6,165 nucleotides of DNA from the NCBI GenBank assembly GCA_033720695.1, contig JAWWCA010000211.1, positions 1 to 6,165 of the forward strand, in the 5' to 3' direction. The notes under the pieces were generated by a model. That model was not told the DNA's origin and did no database searches. It saw only the letters and a program-made list of their open reading frames with translations. Positions 1 through 6,165 of this stretch are shown here, one piece after another. The translations under genes and the position numbers were made by a program. Origin of the DNA: DATGQT01 sp033720695. Its GTDB lineage: Bacteria > Bacteroidota > Rhodothermia > Rhodothermales > Rubricoccaceae. Numbering within the stretch: position 1 is the first letter of the stretch; the number at the start of each line of letters is the position of its first letter.

Positions 1-3
1 AAC

Positions 4-21
4 CCGGCGCGCGCGCGCCGG
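4..21. repeat. 18-bp perfect GC-only palindrome upstream of the LacI-family gene
   Basis: Bases 4-21 equal their own reverse complement and contain an alternating G/C run at 7-18. The centre is a CpG step (12|13), which is also the centre of typical LacI-family operators. The palindrome ends 29 nt before the preferred ATG at 51. It could be an operator, the stem of a terminator for a gene left of the window, or just a consequence of a CpG-rich genome. No T-run follows it, which argues against a classical plus-strand terminator. The sequence shows the symmetry; any function is inference. Confidence 0.4.
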
Positions 22-37
22 TGAAGCGCCCTCACCG
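19..37. promoter_or_regulatory. Inverted repeat CGGTGA-N7-TCACCG, candidate operator
   Basis: The 6-bp arms at 19-24 and 32-37 are perfectly complementary across a 7-nt spacer, ending 13 nt before the ATG at 51. The site partly overlaps the preceding palindrome. Many LacI-family regulators bind such sites over their own start region, so autoregulation is plausible. The arms do not match the classic TGTAA-type half-site with a central CG, and the spacing is odd-numbered, so this remains a weak candidate. Confidence 0.3.
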
Positions 38-50
38 CCCAGAGCGACCC

Positions 51-1097
51 ATGGCGAAGAGACCCACCCCGACCGATCGGATCACGATCCACGACGTCGC
101 CGCGCGCGCGGGCGTCTCGATCGCGACCGTCTCCCGCGTGCTCAACGCCTCGGCGGGCGTCGCAGACGAGACGCGGGCGCGTGTGCTGGAGGCCGTGGAG
201 CACTACCATTACCACCCCCAGCGCAACGCCCGCGCCCTCGCTCAGCCCGGAGCACACACCGTGGCCGTGGCCGTCCCATCGGCCACCTCGCTGTTCTACG
301 TCGAGCTCCTCAAGGGCGTCCGCGACGAGCTCCGCACCGCCGACGTGGACCTCTTGCTGTGCAACCTCGGCTCGGTGCGCCCCTTCGAGACGCTCCACCG
401 CTTCCTCGACCGCGGCGCTGTCGACGCTCTCCTCGTCGCCTCGATCCCGATCCTGGGCGACCTCGGGTCCCGTCTCGAAGGACTCCGCGCTCCCGTCTCC
501 CTCGTCGGAACGTCCTTTCCTGGGTTCGACGCCGTGACCTGGGACGACGCCGAGGGCGCAGCCGCGGCCGTCCGTCACCTTCTGGATCAGGGGCACCGCC
601 GCGTCGGAATGATTGCGCCGCACCCCTGGAGCATCAAGGGCGCCGAGCGACAGCGGGGCTACGTCGAGGCGCTTGGGGCGGCCGGCATCGCCCCGGACCC
701 CGACCTCGTCGCCCTCGGCGAGACCCGGAAGCACGCCGGCTACAGCGAGGAGGCCGGTGACGAGGCCATGCAGAAGCTGCTGGCGCTGAGCGACCCGCCC
801 ACGGCCGTCTTCGCCGCCTCCGATGTGCAGGCGATCGGGGCCCTCGCGGCGCTCCGCCACGCGGGCCTCCGGGCGCCGGAGGACGTGGCCCTCGTCGGCT
901 ACGACAACATCAAGCTCGCGCGCTACCTCGACCTCACCACGGTCAACCAGACGATGTATGACGTGGGGCTGCAGGCCACGCGGCGGCTCCTCGACCGGCT
1001 CCGCGGCTCGCGGGCACCGGCGCACGTGGAGCACCTCGAGCCCCCGCTCGTCGTCCGGGGGAGCAGCCGGCAGAGGGCCGACGGACCCGCCGGATGA
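51..1097 (+). CDS. LacI/GalR-family transcriptional regulator
   Basis: This is a full-length (348 aa) cytoplasmic DNA-binding regulator with a ligand-sensing domain, probably acting as a dimer. An N-terminal helix-turn-helix covers residues 13-32 (IHDVAARAG, then VSIATVSRVLN). The two specificity positions of the recognition helix are Ile24 and Ala25, close to the Val-Ala or Met-Ala seen in GalR and CcpA. The hinge follows at 55-64, with Leu63 at the position that intercalates the operator's central CpG. Residues 69-340 form the periplasmic-binding-protein-like sensor, including AASDVQAIGALAAL (255-268) and LVGYDN (281-286). I chose ATG 51 because GTG 21 adds only ten basic residues and lies inside the inverted repeats. 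The effector is probably a sugar or related metabolite, but neither ligand nor target can be read from this window, since the left neighbour is missing. It ends 61 nt before the PhoU-like gene. Confidence 0.93.
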   Translation: MAKRPTPTDRITIHDVAARAGVSIATVSRVLNASAGVADETRARVLEAVEHYHYHPQRNARALAQPGAHTVAVAVPSATSLFYVELLKGVRDELRTADVDLLLCNLGSVRPFETLHRFLDRGAVDALLVASIPILGDLGSRLEGLRAPVSLVGTSFPGFDAVTWDDAEGAAAAVRHLLDQGHRRVGMIAPHPWSIKGAERQRGYVEALGAAGIAPDPDLVALGETRKHAGYSEEAGDEAMQKLLALSDPPTAVFAASDVQAIGALAALRHAGLRAPEDVALVGYDNIKLARYLDLTTVNQTMYDVGLQATRRLLDRLRGSRAPAHVEHLEPPLVVRGSSRQRADGPAG

Positions 1098-1127
1098 GAT
1101 CGGGTGCCGGCAATCCCTCGCCGCTGC

Positions 1128-1133
1128 TACCTT
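1128..1133 (+). promoter_or_regulatory. Weak candidate -7 element (TAccTT) before the PhoU-like gene
   Basis: The 61-nt gap after the regulator contains TACCTT about 25 nt before the ATG at 1159. It partly matches the Bacteroidota -7 consensus TAnnTTTG, lacking the last two positions. No convincing TTG-type -33 element is visible about 20 bp upstream. The gap also holds an 8-bp palindrome, TGCCGGCA, at 1105-1112. The phosphate pair could start its own transcript here or be read through from the regulator. Confidence 0.2.
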
Positions 1134-1158
1134 CCCGGCGGTCCACTCCCACACCCCG

Positions 1159-1824
1159 ATGAAGTTCTTCGACTTCCTCTCGGGCGCGCGTCCCCCGCTC
1201 GTCGAGCAGAGCCTCGACGACATGGGCGCGATGCTCGACGCGGCCAGCGAGATGTTCGCCGCCGCGACCGCCCTCCTCCTCGACAACGAGCCCCTCGCGC
1301 TCGACCTCTCGGCACGCGACGAGGACATCAACGCGCGTGAGCAGAAGGTCCGACGCGCCGTCCTGGAGCACATGACGATCGACCCGCGCGACGAGCTCGC
1401 GCTGAGCCTCCTGCTGATCTCCGTCGTGCAAGACGCCGAGCGGTGCGGGGACCTCGCCAAGAGCATCGCGAAGGCGGCCCGCCTCGCCGACGGCCCCCGG
1501 TCCGGCCGGCACGTCGACGCGCTCCGGCGCATCCGCGACCAGGTGCAGGCGTTGTTCCCGCAGGCCCGCACCGCCTTCCTCAACGCCGATGCCGGGCAGT
1601 CCCGGGCCGTGATGGAGGCGCACGACGCGCTCAAGAAGGAGGTGACGGGCTACCTCCGCACGCTGGCGGCGGCCGACGACCTCCCGGTCAGCCACGCCGT
1701 CTCCCTCGCCATCTCCGCGCGGATGATCGGGCGGATGTCGAGCCACCTCTCCAACATCATCTCGTCGGTGGCCCTCCCATTCGACCAGATCCGCCGCTCG
1801 CCCACCGGGGGCGACGACGAATAG
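1159..1824 (+). CDS. Stand-alone PhoU-domain protein
   Basis: This 221-aa, all-helical, soluble protein has the length of a canonical two-repeat PhoU. PhoU proteins bind metal clusters through an E/D-x-x-x-D motif in each three-helix bundle and modulate phosphate uptake. The first repeat carries an intact motif in QDAERCGDLAKSI (D92, E94-R95, D98). The second repeat has the matching helix at about 188-200 (ARMIGRMSSHLSNI), but Gly191 and Ser195 sit where Glu and Asp are expected. It starts at ATG 1159, since the frame upstream only overlaps the regulator, and it has no signal peptide or membrane segment. It lies 36 nt before the Na/Pi cotransporter, so the likely role is regulation of that transporter rather than of PstSCAB or PhoR, which are absent here. 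In many bacterial transporters of this family the PhoU domain is fused. Family call firm, partner inferred. Confidence 0.88.
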   Translation: MKFFDFLSGARPPLVEQSLDDMGAMLDAASEMFAAATALLLDNEPLALDLSARDEDINAREQKVRRAVLEHMTIDPRDELALSLLLISVVQDAERCGDLAKSIAKAARLADGPRSGRHVDALRRIRDQVQALFPQARTAFLNADAGQSRAVMEAHDALKKEVTGYLRTLAAADDLPVSHAVSLAISARMIGRMSSHLSNIISSVALPFDQIRRSPTGGDDE

Positions 1825-1860
1825 GCCCGTCCTACCGCAGCACCGGGCTCCCGCCCCGCC

Positions 1861-3021
1861 ATGCTCACCCCGCCCCCGGCCGCGCCGGCGAAGTCGCCGC
1901 TCGGCTTCGCGCTCCAGGTCCTCGCCCTCCTCGGCGTGCTCTACGTGTTCTTCGTCAGCCTCGAGCTGATGGGCGGCGCGTTCAAGCTCATGGGGGCGGG
2001 CTTCGCGGAGGGCCTGCTCGCCACGACGAGCGACCCCCTCATCGCGCTCTTCACCGGCATCCTCGCCACGAGCCTCATCCAGTCATCCTCGACGGTGACG
2101 AGCCTGACCGTCGCGCTCGTAGCGAGCGGGGCGCTGACGGTCGAGAACGCCATCCCCGTCATGATGGGGGCCAACATCGGGACGACGGTCACGAACACGA
2201 TCGTGTCCATGGGCCACATCACGCGGCCCGACGAGTTCCGCCGCGCGATGGCGGGCGCGACGGTCCACGACTTCTTCAACTGGTTGACCGTCCTGATCCT
2301 GCTCCCGCTGGAGCTCCTCTTCGGCATCCTCTCGCGGCCGGCATACGCGTTCACCGAGGGGATGGCGGGCGTGGGCGGGACCGAGCTCCTCTCGCCGCTG
2401 AAGGTGATCACGAAGCCGGTCTCGGGGTGGATGACCGAGGCGCTCGGCGCGAACGGGGTCGTGGTGCTCGTGGTGGGCCTGCTGCTCCTGTTCCTCGCGC
2501 TCCGCTACCTCGTCGTGCTCCTGAAGGCGCTCGTGCTGGGGCGGGCCGAGGGGTTCCTGCACCGCTACATCTTCGGCCATCCGATCCTGGCCATGCTGGC
2601 GGGCGTGCTGATGACCTTCCTCGTGCAGTCGTCGTCGGTGACGACGAGCCTGGTGGTGCCGCTCGTCGGGGCGGGCATCCTGACCGTCCGCCAGATCTTC
2701 CCCTTCACGCTCGGGGCGAACGTGGGCACGACGCTGACGGCGCTCCTGGCCGCCCTCGCGCTCACCGCGGGCGGCGTCGGGGAGGAGGCTGTCGTCGCGC
2801 AGGCCGGGCTCACGATCGCCGCCGTCCACGTCCTCTTCAACGTGGTCGGCATCGCCCTCATCTACCCGTTCAAGCCGATCCGCGAGGTGCCGGTCCGGAT
2901 GGCCGAGTTCATCGGCAACGTGGCCTACCGGAACCGGCTCTTCGCGATCCTCTACCTCGTCGGGCTCTTCTACGTGCTCCCGCTCGCGATCGAGCTGCTG
3001 CGGACGCTCGTCGTCGAGTAG
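1861..3021 (+). CDS. Na+/phosphate cotransporter (NptA / SLC34-type, Na_Pi_cotrans family)
   Basis: This 386-aa inner-membrane protein imports, or in some bacterial relatives exports, inorganic phosphate with sodium. It shows the family's inverted-repeat architecture. Half one has QSSS at 74-77, GANIGTT at 103-109 and VHDFFNW at 135-141. Half two has QSSS at 256-259, GANVGTT at 285-291 and VHVLFN at 322-327. The QSSS motifs line the substrate and sodium site in characterised members. Hydrophobic segments lie near 14-36, 60-90, 142-157, 198-225, 242-272, 282-302, 316-335 and 361-380. The length fits the transport core alone, with no C-terminal PhoU domain after about residue 350; the gene just upstream supplies one separately. 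It starts with ATG after a C-rich leader without Shine-Dalgarno. It is convergent with the cyclophilin gene, 24 nt away. Both signature halves are intact, so it should be functional; transport direction cannot be told. Confidence 0.95.
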   Translation: MLTPPPAAPAKSPLGFALQVLALLGVLYVFFVSLELMGGAFKLMGAGFAEGLLATTSDPLIALFTGILATSLIQSSSTVTSLTVALVASGALTVENAIPVMMGANIGTTVTNTIVSMGHITRPDEFRRAMAGATVHDFFNWLTVLILLPLELLFGILSRPAYAFTEGMAGVGGTELLSPLKVITKPVSGWMTEALGANGVVVLVVGLLLLFLALRYLVVLLKALVLGRAEGFLHRYIFGHPILAMLAGVLMTFLVQSSSVTTSLVVPLVGAGILTVRQIFPFTLGANVGTTLTALLAALALTAGGVGEEAVVAQAGLTIAAVHVLFNVVGIALIYPFKPIREVPVRMAEFIGNVAYRNRLFAILYLVGLFYVLPLAIELLRTLVVE

Positions 3022-3041
3022 CGGGGGAGAGCCGGGGGCCT

Positions 3042-3053
3042 CGTCCTAGGACG
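3042..3053. repeat. 12-bp perfect palindrome over the cyclophilin stop codon, in the convergent junction
   Basis: CGTCCTAGGACG is self-complementary and its centre contains the minus-strand TAG stop (3046-3048) inside a CTAG tetramer, a tetranucleotide often rare in bacteria. It spans the end of the 24-nt gap between the two convergent genes. There is no loop and no T-run on either strand, so it is not an ordinary intrinsic terminator. The adjacent gap (3022-3045) holds two G5 runs and no other clear hairpin. Confidence 0.4.
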
Positions 3054-3537
3054 CGCCGCCCACCTCCTCCACGGTCGCCTGCTGGATGGCGTCGCCCTGC
3101 TGGATCTGGTCCACGACGTCCATCCCCTCGACCACCTTCCCGAAGACGGTGTGCCGGTTGTCGAGGTGGGGCTGGGGGGCGTGCGTGATGAAGAACTGGC
3201 TCCCGTTCGTGTTGGGGCCGGCGTTCGCCATCGAGAGGACGCCGCGCTCGTGGCGGAGCGGGTTGCCGTCGAACTCGTCGGCGAAGCGGTAGCCGGGCCC
3301 CCCGCGGCCGGTGCCCGTCGGGTCGCCGCCCTGGATCATGAAGTTGGGGATCACGCGGTGGAACGTGACGCCGTCGTAGAAGCCGTCCCGGACCAGGAAG
3401 ACGAAGTTGTTGACGGTCTTCGGTGCGTGCTCGGGGAAGAGGTCGGCGACGATGTCGCCGCGGTCGGTCGTGAAGGTGACCCGGTAGGTCTGGTCCGGGT
3501 CGATCTGCATGGCGGGGGGGGCGTCGTACTGCGACAT
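3046..3537 (-). CDS. Cyclophilin-type peptidyl-prolyl cis-trans isomerase
   Basis: This 163-aa single-domain enzyme catalyses cis-trans isomerisation of Xaa-Pro bonds during protein folding. It has no signal peptide, so it is expected in the cytoplasm. Active-site features are in order: FHRVIPNFMIQGGD at 59-72 with catalytic Arg61 and Gln69, GTGRGGPGYRF (75-85), MANAGPNTNGSQFFIT (103-118) and HLDNRHTVFG (124-133). His124 replaces the Trp that contacts cyclosporin in human cyclophilin A, as other residues do in several bacterial cyclophilins, so low drug sensitivity is expected. An alternative start is Met10 (ATG 3510), just past a C8 tract; the first nine residues look like a non-essential tail. 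It is last of the minus-strand group, 29 nt after the ABC exporter. No functional link to that gene is evident, and the isomerase may simply be co-transcribed. Confidence 0.95.
   Translation of the reverse strand: MSQYDAPPAMQIDPDQTYRVTFTTDRGDIVADLFPEHAPKTVNNFVFLVRDGFYDGVTFHRVIPNFMIQGGDPTGTGRGGPGYRFADEFDGNPLRHERGVLSMANAGPNTNGSQFFITHAPQPHLDNRHTVFGKVVEGMDVVDQIQQGDAIQQATVEEVGGAS
3514..3521 (-). repeat. C8 homopolymer near the cyclophilin start
   Basis: Eight consecutive C on the coding strand (G on plus) fall in codons 7-9 of the longer cyclophilin start, just before Met10. Such tracts are prone to replication slippage and to sequencing error. If Met10 is the true start the tract is only leader sequence. 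Confidence 0.6.
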
Positions 3538-3566
3538 GGGAGGGTGGGGTGGTGGGTGAGAGGGGG
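3538..3566 (+). other. Predicted G-quadruplex motif (plus strand) filling the gap before the cyclophilin gene
   Basis: The 29-nt gap between exporter and isomerase contains five G-runs on the plus strand: 3538-3540, 3542-3544, 3546-3549, 3554-3556 and 3562-3566, separated by loops of 1, 1, 4 and 5 nt. This satisfies the usual four-run G3+N1-7 rule. The coding (minus) strand here has no G at all, so the mRNA leader is made only of C, U and A. The G-rich strand is the transcription template. There is no Shine-Dalgarno in it. A structural or pausing role is inference. Confidence 0.6.
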
Positions 3567-5372
<1,806 letters not shown>

Positions 5373-5387
5373 GGCGCCCGGTGTAAG

Positions 5388-5402
5388 CGGCACCCCGTGC
5401 CG
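5388..5402. repeat. Hairpin (6-bp stem, 3-nt loop) between cyclase and ABC exporter genes
   Basis: CGGCAC at 5388-5393 is complementary to GTGCCG at 5397-5402 across a CCC loop, in the 34-nt gap after the cyclase stop. Read on the minus strand no T-run follows (CTTACACC), so it is a poor intrinsic terminator. It may protect the message end or tune read-through into the exporter gene. The possible GTG start at 5393 would be buried in the stem. Confidence 0.4.
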
Positions 5403-5406
5403 GGTT

Positions 5407-6138
5407 TCAGCCCGGCGCCGCGGCCGGCTCCTCCGCGAACATCAGCAGCCCCTGCACCACGAGCAGGTTCGTCAAGAGGAAGAAGAGGGCCTCCTCGACC
5501 GGCAGGCCCAGGAGCTCGGCGCCGGTCCGCGTGGCGTCGGTGATGTCCCAGATCCCCAGCCCGATGGCGACGCGGTCGGCGATCCAGAGGTAGACCGTGG
5601 GGGGGGCGACGGCGAGGAGGAGGAGGCGCCGGTGCCGCCAGAACCGCCGGCCCGAGAGCGCCCACATCCCGGCCAGCACGGGACACGCCCAGGCGAGGAT
5701 GAGGCCGAGGTAGAGCCCGCGTCCGCCCGCCGCCACGAGCCCCGCCCCGACGAGGGTGAGGGCGGCGAACCCTCCCGCGCCCACCCATCGTGCCGCCGCC
5801 GAGGGGCCCACCGGAGCGGTTCGCTCGGTGCGGGTGCTCCGGACGAGCCGGTACCACAACCCCGTCAGGATCGGCTGGAGGAGGAAGAACAGGTACTCCT
5901 CGACAGGCACGTAGCCGATCGTCGCGAGGACGGCGCCCGGCGGGTACGTCCACACCGCGTTCGCCACGAGGTAGTTGTCCCACGGTGTCGTGTAGACGAA
6001 CGCGATGAGGGGGAGGAGCCAGAACGCCCAGGTCGGGTCACGCTCGGCCGCGCCCCGGCGCCACCGCCGCGACGCGAGGGCCCCCATCGCGAGGAGCGGG
6101 GGGCCCAGGAAGACGAGGTGGAACTGGAGGTACGTCAT
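5407..6138 (-). CDS. crtYcd: Fused CrtYc/CrtYd-type lycopene (carotenoid) cyclase, membrane protein
   Basis: This 243-aa inner-membrane enzyme belongs to the heterodimer-derived cyclase family (CrtYc plus CrtYd in actinobacteria; fused in haloarchaea, fungi and some Bacteroidota) that closes the end rings of lycopene or a related linear carotene. Two homologous halves are visible. The first has PWDN (52-55) and PVEEYLFF (78-85). The second has the matching segment around 183-200 and PVEEALFF (213-220). The paired P-V-E-E motifs are the family signature and contain the essential acidic residues. About seven hydrophobic segments occur, near 3-22, 38-52, 72-97, 117-137, 141-161, 170-187 and 214-233. 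A linker of about 20 residues (98-116) joins the halves. The ATG has no Shine-Dalgarno. It is the first complete gene of the minus-strand group, with 34 nt before the exporter. Whether it makes beta- or gamma-type rings, or acts on C40 or C50 chains, cannot be read here. Confidence 0.93.
   Translation of the reverse strand: MTYLQFHLVFLGPPLLAMGALASRRWRRGAAERDPTWAFWLLPLIAFVYTTPWDNYLVANAVWTYPPGAVLATIGYVPVEEYLFFLLQPILTGLWYRLVRSTRTERTAPVGPSAAARWVGAGGFAALTLVGAGLVAAGGRGLYLGLILAWACPVLAGMWALSGRRFWRHRRLLLLAVAPPTVYLWIADRVAIGLGIWDITDATRTGAELLGLPVEEALFFLLTNLLVVQGLLMFAEEPAAAPG
5599..5606 (-). repeat. C8 homopolymer inside the cyclase gene
   Basis: Eight consecutive C on the coding strand (G on plus) encode the Ala-Pro-Pro at cyclase residues 178-180, between the two conserved halves. 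A one-base slip would remove the second PVEE motif and so inactivate the enzyme. It is the second C8 tract in this three-gene group. Confidence 0.6.
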
Positions 6139-6165
6139 GGATGAAGGCAGATGGCGGCCGGCGGA

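Noticed and set aside
21..50. GTG at 21 as the start of the LacI-family gene
   Set aside because: It adds a basic ten-residue tail not typical of the family, begins inside the inverted repeats and has no Shine-Dalgarno; ATG at 51 gives the normal distance to the helix-turn-helix.
823..1158. Extension of the PhoU-like frame upstream, suggesting a longer fused protein
   Set aside because: The upstream part overlaps the regulator gene and translates to Arg/Ser/Pro-rich shadow sequence; PhoU homology begins at the ATG at 1159.
943..1746. Minus-strand open frame over the regulator end and the PhoU-like gene
   Set aside because: Arg/Glu/Val-rich composition and no recognisable motif; antisense shadow of two well-supported genes.
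1443..3188. A 581-codon open frame overlapping the PhoU-like and Na/Pi genes in another plus frame
   Set aside because: It is Arg/Pro/Gly-rich low-complexity shadow sequence; the overlapping frames encode clear PhoU and Na/Pi transporter motifs.
5373..5393. GTG at 5393 as the start of the ABC exporter gene
   Set aside because: It lies in the stem of a hairpin and adds seven unremarkable residues; ATG at 5372 is the simpler choice.
5388..5402. Hairpin as a Rho-independent terminator of the cyclase gene
   Set aside because: Only a 6-bp stem and no U-tract follows in the transcribed direction.

Overview
This is a high-GC (about 70% by eye), gene-dense bacterial chromosomal window with six intact genes and almost no non-coding space. 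None of the six starts has a recognisable Shine-Dalgarno sequence; the leaders are C-rich instead. Together with a fused CrtYc/CrtYd-type carotenoid cyclase and a separate PhoU-like protein next to a Na/Pi cotransporter, this points to a high-GC member of the Bacteroidota/Rhodothermota side of the tree (Rhodothermales such as Rubrivirga or Salinibacter relatives). That assignment is an inference from style and content, not a database match.

Plus strand, 1-3021: a LacI/GalR-family transcription regulator (51-1097) with inverted repeats just upstream of its start, then a two-gene phosphate unit. The unit is a stand-alone PhoU-like protein (1159-1824) followed after 36 nt by a type II Na+/phosphate cotransporter (1861-3021). 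In many bacterial relatives of this transporter the PhoU domain is fused to its C-terminus; here it is a separate upstream gene. Its first PhoU metal-binding motif is intact and its second is degenerate.

Minus strand, 6138-3046: three tightly spaced genes read in the order lycopene/carotenoid cyclase (6138-5407), MsbA-like ABC exporter (5372-3567) and cytoplasmic cyclophilin-type peptidyl-prolyl isomerase (3537-3046). Gaps of 34 and 29 nt suggest one transcript, though the products have no obvious shared pathway. The two blocks converge on a 24-nt gap at 3022-3045 with no clear terminator.

I see no mobile element, CRISPR array, RNA gene or pseudogene, and no stretch over 300 bases lacks a gene. 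The window looks like ordinary core chromosome. The structure not explained by the genes is mostly base composition: strong G-quadruplex-type motifs on the template strand at the starts of two minus-strand genes, a G-free leader, two C8 tracts, and palindromes at the regulator's 5' end and at the cyclophilin stop codon. I found no convincing new system.
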